DNA from: CAZAQS01 sp046485135
GTDB lineage: Bacteria > Chloroflexota > Anaerolineae > Anaerolineales > UBA4823
Reading direction: 5' to 3'
Assembly (NCBI GenBank): GCA_046485135.1
Contig: JAWOHN010000188.1
Span: forward strand, 1-26,505
DNA: 26,505 bases
In this document: piece after piece, positions 5,577 to 13,838 of the stretch
Numbering within the stretch: the stretch's first letter is position 1
Layout of the letters: every line of letters begins with the position of its first letter
Translations under genes and position numbers: made by a program
The notes under the pieces: model-generated
Databases searched by the model: none
The model's input: the letters and a program-made list of their open reading frames with translations, nothing else
Told to the model about the DNA's origin: nothing

Positions 5577-8500
5577 CTATTCCACCAGCTGGTTGACCTG
5601 GTCCAGCTTCAGGCTGATGACCTGGCTGGAGGAGTCGCGCCCCATGGTGACCCCATAAATCACGTCTGCCACCTGGACGGTGTTGCGGTTGTGGGTGACG
5701 ATGACAAACTGGGTGGAGGCGCTCAGCTCGCGCAACAGCTCGCGAAAGCGGCCCACATTGGCTTCATCCAGCATGGCATCCACCTCATCCAGCACGCAGA
5801 AGGGCGTGGGCGAGACTTTGAGAATGGCAAATACCAGGGCGGTGGCGGTCAGACTGCGCTCTCCCCCCGAGAGCAGCGATAAGCCCTGGCTGCGGCGTCC
5901 CGGCAAGCGCGCTTCGATATCGATGCCGGTGCCGGTCATATCGTCTGGGTCGGTCAAGACCAGTTTGGCAAAGCCGCCCCCAAATAAACGGGCGAAGATC
6001 TCGCGGAATTCCTGGGCAACTGCATCGAAGGTCTTGCGAAACTCCCTCTCGATCAACAGGTCTAGCTCGGCAATGACTTCCCTCACGCCGCTCTCAGCTT
6101 GCAATAAATCGGCGATCTGGCTGTTGAGGAACTCAAAGCGTTCTTTGACCTGTTGGTACTCAAGCTGCGCTTCCGGGTTGATGGCGCCCATCCGGCGTAG
6201 TTGAGCCCGCTGGCGCTTGATATTTTCATCCGCTTCAGGCGAGAGCTTGTCAACCTTTGGCAGCTGTTCCACCATACCATCCAGCGGCAGTGGAGTGGGG
6301 CCGGAGACGTCATCGTTGTATTCGAATGCCACCAGTCCGAAGTCGTCTTCAATCCGGCGGCGCATGCTTTCCAACGCTTCCTGGCGGCGGGCTTGCTGAA
6401 TGCGCGCCTGGGCATGGTAGTGCTCGGCCTGGCTGAGCGATTGGCGGGCTTTGTTCTCACGCGTTTGCAGCGCAGTCTGCTCCTGCTCGGCTTTCCTGAG
6501 CTCCGCTTCAGCCGGTTGGATCAGGATGCGCAGGGCTTCCACCTGATCATTGACTTCAATCTCCATCTGGCTGAGAGCATTCTTGCCGCCCTCTAATTCC
6601 TGCAGGGCAAGCTTGGCTTCTGCCACTTTTGAGTTTAAGTTGCGTAGACTTTGACCCAGGCTATCCAAAGCGGCTTTTCGCTCCGCATGGCGGGTGTGGG
6701 CGTCTGTTAACGCCCGTTCTGCCACGGCCGCGCGCATCTTCCAATGCGAAAGTTGCGTTTGGACCTCTTCCAGGGAGTATTCTTCCAGAATGGCGTTGCG
6801 CTCGCGCAACAATTCTCTGGCCTGGTTGATCTCATCCTCTAAACCCAGCAGCTCAGCCCGCATGTTGGCAGCTTCTGCTTCTCCTTGCTCCAGCTCGGCT
6901 TGCAGGCGGGCTTGCTGCTCGCGCTGCCATTGGGACTGACGGATGGTTTTATCCAGTAAAACGTCGCTGTTATTGTGCGCTGTGCGAGCGCTTTCTTCTC
7001 CCTGGCGGGCCTGGCGGGCCTGCTGAACCAGCTGTTCTGTGTGGGAGCGCAGCTCAGCAAGCTGGTTTTCGATGGACTGAAGGTGTGCGCCCGATTCTTC
7101 TAGCTGGTGATTGAGCGTATCCAGGCTGGCGCGTAACTCGCGCAGCTCGCGCGGCCGGCTCAACGGCGCTGGCTTGCCTTCCTGGCCGGCTAGCACCGGC
7201 CCGCTGGCATAGAAAACCTCGCCTTGCAGGGTGACCACGCGCAGATCTGGGGTACTTTGGCTGTGATTCTTCAAGAAGCGCAGGGCAGAGGCGCGCTCGC
7301 GTGCGACCACCACCTTGCCCAGCAGCAGCTCTATGACCGGGCGAATTTCAACAGGCGCTTGCACCAGGTCGGCTGCGATCCCCAGGATATTCTGGCTGCT
7401 ATCCTCAGCCAACAAAACCCGGGTGGGATTGGGATTGAGATTTTCGATGGGCAACAGGGCTGCCCGGGCAGTCTTTCCTGCCAGGATACCCAAGGCCGTT
7501 TCCAGGCCGGAGTCTTCCATCAGCACGGCATCCAGGAATTCTCCCAGGCCAGCCGCAATGGCGGTCTCATATTCCAATGGCACTTCCAAGAGGCTGGAAA
7601 GTGGTCGCAGTTCGCCGCTGATTTGCGTTTGGCGGGCAGCCTGCATGAGCAGCTGAACCCCTCCGGCATAACCGCTGAGGGCCCGCTCGGCTTGCTCGAT
7701 TACCTCCAGCTTTGCTTGCAGCCGGGTTATGTCTGCTTGCAGCGCCGAATGTTCTTGCAAGGCGCTGGCTCGGGCAGCTTCCACTTCAGCCAGGCTGTGG
7801 CGTCCTTCTTGAAGAGCTGCTTCGCTGGAAGATCGCAGGGACTCAGCTTGAGTGAGCCTTTCAGCGGCAGCCTGCAAGGCCAGATAGGCAGCCTGGCGCT
7901 CGCCTTCAGCGGTGTCCAGGACGTTGGCTACCTGGCTGAGGGTCTCGGCCTGTCGTTGAGCCTGGCTCTCACGCTCTGCCAGACGAGCGTGGAGGTGGGC
8001 CTGGCGGGCAGTCAAGCCTGTCAGGGCCTGGCGCGCCGACTGCATCTGCCGCTCCGCCTGGCTTTGCTCAGATATGCGCTCGTCCAAGTTCTTTTGGACC
8101 AGGCTGACCTGCTGGCGGGCCTCATCTAGCTCTGTCTGCAATTGTTGTGCTTCTGCGCCAGCTTCTGCCACGCGCTCGGTTGACACAGAAATCTGCTCTT
8201 CCAAGCGCTCGATTTCCTTAGTCCATTCCTGGCGCTGCCGGAGCAGGGCGCGCAAGCGCTCGTCTGAAACGGCCAGATCGCGACTGAGCGACTCGCGCTG
8301 GGTATGCAATTTGGATGACTGGCGGTGCCAATCGCCTAACTGCGCCCGCAGAGATTGAATCTTGCCGCGCAAGGCAGCAGCCTGATCTTCTAAGCCAGCC
8401 ATACTTTCGCGGGTATCTTCCAGCAGCTTCTCTTTGCCCCGCGCCAGCTCCAGCGCTTCGCCCAACTCAAACTGAGCGCGATGCCAATGGTAGCCATACC

Positions 8501-9191
8501 ATTCCCGTAATTGAACTCGCAGGTCTGCCATGACCAGCTCATACTCTTGCGCTCGACGGGCTTGCCGTTCCAGGCTGCGCAGGCGCGGCTGCAGCTCTGC
8601 CAGGATGTCTTTGACCCGCTCCATATTCCGGCGGGTGGTGTCCAGACGTTTAAGGGCTTCTTCCCGCCTGGAACGGTGCAGGCCAATTCCGGCTGCTTCT
8701 TCGAACAGGCGCCGGCGCTCCTCCGCTTTCAAGGATAAAGCCGCATCGACCAATCCCTGCCCGATGATCGTGTAGGTGCGCTCGGCTAATCCGGATTGGG
8801 CCAGCAGCTCAGAGACATCTCGCAGGCGAACCCGCTGGTTGTTCAACAAATATTCGTTTTGCCCATCCCGGTAGGCGCGGCGGGTGATGGCTACCTCGCT
8901 GAAATCGATTGGCAGCCAGCCATCGCTATTGTCGAACACAATGGTAGCTGAGGCCATTCCGGCCCGGGCGCGTTGCTCTGAGCCGGCAAAGATCATATCT
9001 TCGGTCTTTTTGCCGCGCAGCAGGCTGTAGGATTGTTCGCCCAATACCCAGCGAATCGAATCGGCAATGTTCGATTTGCCAGAACCATTTGGACCGACGA
9101 TGGCGGTCACATTCTCAGCAAAGACAAATTCCGTGCGGCTGGCAAAGGTCTTGTAGCCTTGCAGTTCAAGTGAAGTTAAGCGTGAGGGCAT
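5577..9191 (-). CDS. smc: chromosome segregation protein SMC
   Basis: The 1204-aa protein is full length for a bacterial SMC, the ATPase that with ScpA/ScpB forms the condensin ring. The N-terminal head has Walker A GPNGSGKS (residues 33-40). A long coiled coil follows, broken by the hinge (about 500-670, starting near ALSGYAGGVQLLMQ). A second coiled coil leads to the C-terminal head with the ABC signature LSGGERSLTATAL and Walker B FCVLDEVDAMLDEAN. The ATG at 9191 has no clear Shine-Dalgarno. It lies 36 nt after rnc and is probably expressed from the same transcript. The fabF-rnc-smc order is a known conserved cluster. Confidence 0.98.
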   Translation of the reverse strand: MPSRLTSLELQGYKTFASRTEFVFAENVTAIVGPNGSGKSNIADSIRWVLGEQSYSLLRGKKTEDMIFAGSEQRARAGMASATIVFDNSDGWLPIDFSEVAITRRAYRDGQNEYLLNNQRVRLRDVSELLAQSGLAERTYTIIGQGLVDAALSLKAEERRRLFEEAAGIGLHRSRREEALKRLDTTRRNMERVKDILAELQPRLRSLERQARRAQEYELVMADLRVQLREWYGYHWHRAQFELGEALELARGKEKLLEDTRESMAGLEDQAAALRGKIQSLRAQLGDWHRQSSKLHTQRESLSRDLAVSDERLRALLRQRQEWTKEIERLEEQISVSTERVAEAGAEAQQLQTELDEARQQVSLVQKNLDERISEQSQAERQMQSARQALTGLTARQAHLHARLAERESQAQRQAETLSQVANVLDTAEGERQAAYLALQAAAERLTQAESLRSSSEAALQEGRHSLAEVEAARASALQEHSALQADITRLQAKLEVIEQAERALSGYAGGVQLLMQAARQTQISGELRPLSSLLEVPLEYETAIAAGLGEFLDAVLMEDSGLETALGILAGKTARAALLPIENLNPNPTRVLLAEDSSQNILGIAADLVQAPVEIRPVIELLLGKVVVARERASALRFLKNHSQSTPDLRVVTLQGEVFYASGPVLAGQEGKPAPLSRPRELRELRASLDTLNHQLEESGAHLQSIENQLAELRSHTEQLVQQARQARQGEESARTAHNNSDVLLDKTIRQSQWQREQQARLQAELEQGEAEAANMRAELLGLEDEINQARELLRERNAILEEYSLEEVQTQLSHWKMRAAVAERALTDAHTRHAERKAALDSLGQSLRNLNSKVAEAKLALQELEGGKNALSQMEIEVNDQVEALRILIQPAEAELRKAEQEQTALQTRENKARQSLSQAEHYHAQARIQQARRQEALESMRRRIEDDFGLVAFEYNDDVSGPTPLPLDGMVEQLPKVDKLSPEADENIKRQRAQLRRMGAINPEAQLEYQQVKERFEFLNSQIADLLQAESGVREVIAELDLLIEREFRKTFDAVAQEFREIFARLFGGGFAKLVLTDPDDMTGTGIDIEARLPGRRSQGLSLLSGGERSLTATALVFAILKVSPTPFCVLDEVDAMLDEANVGRFRELLRELSASTQFVIVTHNRNTVQVADVIYGVTMGRDSSSQVISLKLDQVNQLVE

Positions 9192-9227
9192 AGGTGGGAA
9201 ATATTTATCAAAATTAGAAGATGGATT

Positions 9228-9944
9228 TTACTCGATGTTCAGCGCAGTAAGCGCTGACTTGGCAGCGGCTTTGGCAGCAGCTTGCTTGCTGTGTCCACTT
9301 CCCTGACCGTAAACCTTGCCCCTGATCATCACTTCGACCTCAAAGATTTTGTCGTGGTCAGGGCCGCTGGCCAGCGTGGTGCGGTAGTAAGGAGTGCCGA
9401 AACCTTCAGATTGAGCCCATTCCTGCAACAAGCTTTTGGCATCCAGGTCTTTGCGCTCCAGCAGGATTTGCTCGGTAGCAGTTCTCAGGAAGGGTTCCAG
9501 GAACTCCTTCACCGCGGGGATGCCCTGGTCCAGATACAGCGCTCCAACCAGGGCTTCAAAAGTCGATCCTAACAATACCGAGCGGTTGCCGCCGCCACTC
9601 TCTTCCTCGCCCCGACCCAAGCGCAACACCTCTCCCAATCCGATTTGGCGACCGAAGTGAGCCAATTGCTCATTTCCCACCAAAGCGGCGCGCACACGCG
9701 TCAATCCACCTTCTGCCATCTCAGGGAAATGGTTGTATAACCAGGCGCCAACCAGGAAATCCAACACAGCATCGCCCAGAAATTCCAGGCGCTCGTTGTC
9801 CTCCAGGGCTTCTGGGTGCTCATTCATATAAGACCGGTGCGTCAGTGCACGGTAAAGCAAACTTTTATTGGAAAATAAGGACTGCAAATTGGAAAGAATT
9901 TCCTGATGGGCGGACTCATCAGGCTCTCTCTGGTTGATCTTCAT
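9228..9944 (-). CDS. rnc: ribonuclease III
   Basis: This double-strand-specific endoribonuclease processes rRNA and structured mRNA. The signature NERLEFLGDAVL carries the catalytic Glu and Asp (E54, D58 from the chosen start). The C-terminal dsRNA-binding domain is seen from DAKSLLQEWAQ to KQAAAKAAAKSAL. The chosen ATG at 9944 has GGGAGGA at 7 nt; a GTG one codon upstream is also possible. The second acidic cluster reads GSTFEALVGALYLD. The Glu is kept, but the Asp that precedes it by three residues in E. coli (ADTVEAL) is a Ser here. The length of 238 aa is normal. It lies between fabF and smc, as in many bacteria. Confidence 0.96.
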   Translation of the reverse strand: MKINQREPDESAHQEILSNLQSLFSNKSLLYRALTHRSYMNEHPEALEDNERLEFLGDAVLDFLVGAWLYNHFPEMAEGGLTRVRAALVGNEQLAHFGRQIGLGEVLRLGRGEEESGGGNRSVLLGSTFEALVGALYLDQGIPAVKEFLEPFLRTATEQILLERKDLDAKSLLQEWAQSEGFGTPYYRTTLASGPDHDKIFEVEVMIRGKVYGQGSGHSKQAAAKAAAKSALTALNIE

Positions 9945-10030
9945 CACAAATTCCTCCCGGGAACTCAGGGAGCGGCAGACACCCGGCGCTTTGGCCGAGG
10001 ATCTGGCGTTCCATCAGTTCCGCTTTAGGT

Positions 10031-11263
10031 TTAAGTATACTTTCGAATGACCAAAACGGCGTTATGACCTCCAAATCCAAAAGCATTGCTGATGGCCGTG
10101 TGAACGGCCTGTGGGCGGGATTGGTTCGGCACAAAATCCAGGTCGCATTCCGGATCAGGGGTCCTGTAGTTGATGGTGGGTGGAATGACCTGCTCTCGAA
10201 TGGCCTGTACGCAGAAAATCGCTTCCAACGCACCGGTAGCGCCCATCATATGACCGGTCATCGATTTGGTAGACGAAACAGGGATATTATAAGCGATATC
10301 GCCAAAGGCTGCTTTGATCGCGCGGGTTTCGGCCAGGTCATTTAAGGGTGTGGCTGTGCCGTGGGCGTTGATGTAATCGATCTCCTGCGGATTGACCTGA
10401 GCGGCTTGCATGGCCAGACGCATGGCTTGTGCGCCTCCCAACCCGTCTTCGGCGGGGGCAGTTACGTGGAAGGCGTCGGCGGTGGCTGCATACCCGGCCA
10501 ATTCGGCCAGGATTACGGCTGCGCGTGCCTTAGCCCGGCTCTCACGCTCCAAAACCAGTACTGCTGCTCCCTCTCCCATCACCAGGCCATCCCGCTCACG
10601 GTCGAAGGGGGCCGGTGCGCTGCTGTCGTTGCGGCGAGACATGGCGCCCAGGCGGTCGAAGGCAGCCACGCCAACGGTTGAAATGGTCGTCTCGCTGGCG
10701 CCAGCCAGCGCAACATCGATCACCCCAGCGCGCAGCATCAACCAGGCCATGCCGATCCCATCCGCGCCGGAGGCGCAGGCTGAGGCTATCGAAAAGGATG
10801 GGCCGCGAAATCCGTTGTCGATCGAGATGATACCGGCTCCGCCGTTCGACATCAACATCGGGATGGCGAACGGGCTGACCCGCCGGGGTCCATCGTGGGC
10901 GACGGTCAGGATGGTGTCTTGCAGGGAGCTCAAACCGCCCACGGCCGAGGAAACGATCACCCCAACGCGCCCCGCCTCACCATCAGATACTTCCAGGCCG
11001 GCCTGTTGAATGGCCTGGCTGGCCGCGGCGCTGGCGAGCTGTTCGAACCTGTCCCGCCGGCGGGCATCTCTGGCTGGCATATACGCTTCGGGCTGGAAGC
11101 CCTTGACCTCCGCTGCTACCTGCACCTGAAAATCCGCAGCGTCAAAGAGCGTGATCGGTCCAACACCGGAAACTCCGTCAAGGGCATTTTGCCATGTCTG
11201 TGCGACAGACAAACCCAATGGGCTGATGGCGCCCATACCGGTGATGACAATTTTTTCAGGCAT
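10031..11263 (-). CDS. fabF: 3-oxoacyl-[acyl-carrier-protein] synthase II
   Basis: This is the condensing enzyme of type II fatty-acid elongation. It joins malonyl-ACP to acyl-ACP in the cytoplasm. The Cys-His-His triad is C163 (SACASGADG), H301 (NAHGTATPLND) and H338 (GHMMGATGALEA), and the C-terminal NAFGFGGHNAVLV loop is intact. The length of 410 aa is typical. The ATG at 11263 follows AGGAGGG. The usual partner acpP is not upstream, where a threonine synthase lies instead. The 83 nt to rnc hold no convincing gene. Confidence 0.97.
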   Translation of the reverse strand: MPEKIVITGMGAISPLGLSVAQTWQNALDGVSGVGPITLFDAADFQVQVAAEVKGFQPEAYMPARDARRRDRFEQLASAAASQAIQQAGLEVSDGEAGRVGVIVSSAVGGLSSLQDTILTVAHDGPRRVSPFAIPMLMSNGGAGIISIDNGFRGPSFSIASACASGADGIGMAWLMLRAGVIDVALAGASETTISTVGVAAFDRLGAMSRRNDSSAPAPFDRERDGLVMGEGAAVLVLERESRAKARAAVILAELAGYAATADAFHVTAPAEDGLGGAQAMRLAMQAAQVNPQEIDYINAHGTATPLNDLAETRAIKAAFGDIAYNIPVSSTKSMTGHMMGATGALEAIFCVQAIREQVIPPTINYRTPDPECDLDFVPNQSRPQAVHTAISNAFGFGGHNAVLVIRKYT

Positions 11264-11328
11264 GTTCCCTCCTGGAGTGTACTTACCCCTGCAGGCGGCA
11301 GCGCCGGTCTGGTTGGGGGAGGATGGAG

Positions 11329-12456
11329 TTACACGGTGTCAGATTTTAGACCGCAGCCGGTCAGGAATACAACCAACGGTTCTGGGACGCGTCCGACCAC
11401 CTGTGCCAGTGCGTTCCAAACGATGGCTGAGGTTGGCTCTACATAAAACCCCCGCCGGGCCAATTGGTCGCGTCCAGGCAGGATTTCCTCTTCGTCCACG
11501 GCTATAAATTGACCCCCACTGCTCTCAACCGCTTGCAGGACTGCATCGCCGCGCAAAGGCAGGCTGACGCGCACCCCTTCAGCCAGGGTTTGCCCTTCGG
11601 TGGTCCACCCCAGCCCGGCCGCGCCATAGCTGGCCAGCGCCCACAAAGGCGCGCAAGCCCGAGCTTGCACGCCCACCAGCGCCGGCGCTTTTTGGATCAA
11701 GCCAGCCTTTTTCAGGGCTGAAAACCCACGCCAAAGGCCCAACAGGAAGCCACCCTGCCCAACCGGCAGGATGATGGTTCCGGGAGGCTCAGGCATCTGG
11801 TCGACCAGCTCATATGCAGCGGTGGCGTACCCCATCAAATTGAAGGGCATATAAGCATGGCTGGCATAAACCGTCCCTTCTTCTGCAACCGCCCGGTGGA
11901 CTGCTGCGCTGGCGTTGGAGCGCGGTCCCATGATCCGCACGACCTGGGCGCCGTAGGCTTCGATCTGGCGGCGTTTGGGGCCTGAAGTGGAATCGGGGAT
12001 GAATATGCGGGCTTGCAGTCCAGCCCGGGCCGCGTAAGCGGCAAAGGAAGCCCCCGCATTGCCGGAAGAATCCTCCAGGGCGGTTTGGATTCCCCGGGAG
12101 AGCAGGAAACTGGTCAAAACGGCGCAACCACGATCCTTGAATGAACCGCTTGGGTTGATGAAATCGAGTTTCCAGGCCACCTCCCGCTCAAAGGCCGGCG
12201 CCCAAATCAGCGGGGTATCCCCTTCACCCAAAGATACCACCGGCGCCTGAGGGGGCAAACCCAGGGTATGCCGGTAGCGCCACAGGCCGGGCAGGTCGTA
12301 TTGTATTTGAGTGGGGTCAAACGGCGGGGGTGAGCTGAAATCAAACAGACCGCCGCACACCGGGCAACGGTAAGGTGCGCCGTCCGGAGGGTAATCCCGG
12401 CGGCAGTTGCTGCAGATGATTCCGCTCAACAGGGCTCTCTCATACTTGCCCCTCAA
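11329..12456 (-). CDS. thrC: threonine synthase-like PLP-dependent enzyme with N-terminal zinc ribbon
   Basis: This fold-type II PLP enzyme probably converts O-phosphohomoserine to threonine. An N-terminal Cys4 ribbon is visible at C15/C18 (CSNC) and C31/C34 (CPVC). The PLP-binding lysine is K107 in NPSGSFKDRG, followed by the SSGNAGAS substrate/phosphate loop and a PVGQGGFLLG phosphate cradle. I chose the TTG start at 12456 because its TTGA overlaps the moaDE stop, the usual layout for coupled translation. A second TTG at 12429 is possible. A longer reading from 12525 would run 70 nt into moaDE and lacks support. The C-terminus is short compared with large ThrC forms but similar to zinc-ribbon ThrC proteins. 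Related PLP lyases cannot be ruled out. Confidence 0.85.
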   Translation of the reverse strand: MRGKYERALLSGIICSNCRRDYPPDGAPYRCPVCGGLFDFSSPPPFDPTQIQYDLPGLWRYRHTLGLPPQAPVVSLGEGDTPLIWAPAFEREVAWKLDFINPSGSFKDRGCAVLTSFLLSRGIQTALEDSSGNAGASFAAYAARAGLQARIFIPDSTSGPKRRQIEAYGAQVVRIMGPRSNASAAVHRAVAEEGTVYASHAYMPFNLMGYATAAYELVDQMPEPPGTIILPVGQGGFLLGLWRGFSALKKAGLIQKAPALVGVQARACAPLWALASYGAAGLGWTTEGQTLAEGVRVSLPLRGDAVLQAVESSGGQFIAVDEEEILPGRDQLARRGFYVEPTSAIVWNALAQVVGRVPEPLVVFLTGCGLKSDTV

Positions 12457-13172
12457 TCTTCTGGCGTGGGGTGGTACTGGCCCTCTACCCAGGTCTCCCC
12501 ATCTGGCCCGACCTCTTTCTTCCATACTGGGACGATCTCTTTCAGCCGGTCGATGCCATAGCGGGCAGCTTCGAACACCCCGGTGTCGCGATGGGCGGCG
12601 GTGCAGGCGATCAGCACGGTCGGTGTGCCAGGGTCCAGGCGACCGACCCTTTGCACGATAGCCACCCCCTGAACAGACGGCCAGCGCTGGCGGATTTCAG
12701 CTGCCACCTGGCGCATCTTGCCCTCTGCCATGGGTTGGTAGGCCTCATATTCCAGGTAAGAGGTCTGGTGCGGATCGCCCCGCTGGGTAACCCCCCGCAC
12801 CATGCCGGTGAACAGGCAGGCTGCACCCGTGCCAGGCAGGGTGATCTGCGCCAATAGCTGGTTCAAGTCTATCTCAGCAGCGGTGATGGCGAAGATGGTT
12901 GGATATGCCTCTGCCAGTGGTTGTGACCCGCCACTCACCGGTGGGAAGATGGCAATTTCTGCCCCCTCAGGAAGGATGTCTTCATCTGGGGCGAACTCGC
13001 GGTTGACGGCGATCACGGTTGTATCCATGGCCAGCTCTATCGACGGATACTTTTCGATCAAAATGGCCTTCGCATCGGCCACGCGCGCGCCGTCTGGCAA
13101 CTCCAGACTGGTCTGCCGGGTTCCGGTCAACTCCCGGATGGTAGCAAAAAATAGGACGGTTACTTGATTCAT
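12453..13172 (-). CDS. moaDE: MoaD-MoaE fusion, molybdopterin synthase
   Basis: Both subunits of molybdopterin synthase are in one chain of 239 aa. Residues 1-82 are a MoaD ubiquitin-like sulfur carrier ending in PPVSGG (G81-G82). Residues ~95-239 are MoaE, with FTGMVRG, YEAYQPMAEGKM, the VGRLDPG block and HRDTGVFEAARYGIDRLKEIVPVWKKE, whose lysines lie in the active site. It converts cPMP to molybdopterin. MoaD needs a free C-terminal Gly-Gly to be thiocarboxylated, so the fusion implies cleavage after G82 or a different sulfur route. Mycobacterial MoaX is a known precedent of the fusion. It starts 15 nt after moaC without a clear Shine-Dalgarno and overlaps thrC by 4 nt. Confidence 0.95.
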   Translation of the reverse strand: MNQVTVLFFATIRELTGTRQTSLELPDGARVADAKAILIEKYPSIELAMDTTVIAVNREFAPDEDILPEGAEIAIFPPVSGGSQPLAEAYPTIFAITAAEIDLNQLLAQITLPGTGAACLFTGMVRGVTQRGDPHQTSYLEYEAYQPMAEGKMRQVAAEIRQRWPSVQGVAIVQRVGRLDPGTPTVLIACTAAHRDTGVFEAARYGIDRLKEIVPVWKKEVGPDGETWVEGQYHPTPED

Positions 13173-13187
13173 AGGCGTTTTGTGGGT

Positions 13188-13667
13188 TTATTCATTGATC
13201 ACTGCTCCGCTTTGGCCTCCGTGCTTTTCGACCAGGCGGATGTTTTGTATGCGCATCGTTTTTTCAACTGCCTTAGCCATGTCATAGACCGTTAGTGCAG
13301 CCAGGGAGACCGCAGTGAGGGCCTCCATTTCTACACCAGTCTTGCCAATTGTGCGTGCGGTAGCTGTGATGACCAGCCCCGGCAAGCTTTGCTCCAGCTC
13401 GATCTGTACATCGATCTGGGTGAGCGGTAGGGGGTGGCACAGCGGGATCAGCTCGGACGTGCGCTTGGCTGCCATCACCCCCGCAATTTGGGCCACTGCC
13501 AGCACATCGCCCTTCTGCATAGCTCCCTGGCGGATTAACTCCAGGGTTTCCGGGCGCATGTGGACTTCGCCTTTGGCAATAGCCACCCGCTCCGTGTCGG
13601 GTTTGGCGCCCACATCTACCATGCGGGCTCGACCGCTTTCATCTAGGTGAGATAAGGAAGGATTCAT
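13188..13667 (-). CDS. moaC: cyclic pyranopterin monophosphate synthase
   Basis: MoaC completes the first step of molybdenum-cofactor synthesis, turning the MoaA product from GTP into cPMP. The conserved KRTSELIPLCHPLPLT block and the GVEMEALTAVSLAALTVYDMAKAV block are both intact, and 159 aa is the usual length. The ATG at 13667 has no Shine-Dalgarno. Instead an extended -10 TGCTATAAT ends 7 nt upstream, so the mRNA is probably leaderless. It heads the moaC-moaDE-thrC run. No moaA lies in the window. Confidence 0.96.
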   Translation of the reverse strand: MNPSLSHLDESGRARMVDVGAKPDTERVAIAKGEVHMRPETLELIRQGAMQKGDVLAVAQIAGVMAAKRTSELIPLCHPLPLTQIDVQIELEQSLPGLVITATARTIGKTGVEMEALTAVSLAALTVYDMAKAVEKTMRIQNIRLVEKHGGQSGAVINE

Positions 13668-13674
13668 GGGAGAA

Positions 13675-13683
13675 ATTATAGCA
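13675..13683 (-). promoter_or_regulatory. extended -10 promoter of moaC (leaderless)
   Basis: TGCTATAAT on the minus strand ends 7 nt before the moaC ATG, which is the distance from a -10 box to a transcription start. There is no good -35 hexamer, which fits an extended -10 promoter. Confidence 0.6.
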
Positions 13684-13770
13684 CGCCCCTAATCTGCTGG
13701 TTGCCCAGATCCAATTCCCGCGCTTGTCATTATTGACATTCGCCAAAATCGGTAAACTTCAGCCGGGCAA

Positions 13771-13828
13771 AACGTCCCGCAGGTTCGCCAAACGAACAGG
13801 CTTGAGTTACAGAAACCTGCGGGACGTT
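13771..13828. repeat. REP-like intergenic palindrome, copy 1
   Basis: The 15-bp arms at 13771-13785 (AACGTCCCGCAGGTT) and 13814-13828 are perfect reverse complements, with a small internal hairpin (GTTCG/CGAAC) in the loop. It lies 10 nt past the mtnA stop. A degenerate copy of the same length occurs at 21602-21659, which supports a dispersed repeat family rather than a simple terminator. Confidence 0.65.
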
Positions 13829-13838
13829 CATAACCAAA

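Noticed and set aside
7224..8129. 301-codon plus-strand ORF inside smc
   Set aside because: It mirrors the SMC coiled coil on the other strand. The composition is a shadow of repeated Ala/Glu/Gln codons and there is no start signal.
9919..10008. Small minus-strand ORF (MERQILGQSAG...) between fabF and rnc, overlapping the rnc start
   Set aside because: It has a weak ribosome-binding site and no recognisable family, and overlap with rnc makes it likely to be chance. It was considered as a possible acpP, but there is no DSL phosphopantetheine motif.
11464..11721. Plus-strand ORFs opposite thrC, moaDE and moaC
   Set aside because: All are antisense to genes with clear catalytic motifs and lack their own signals.
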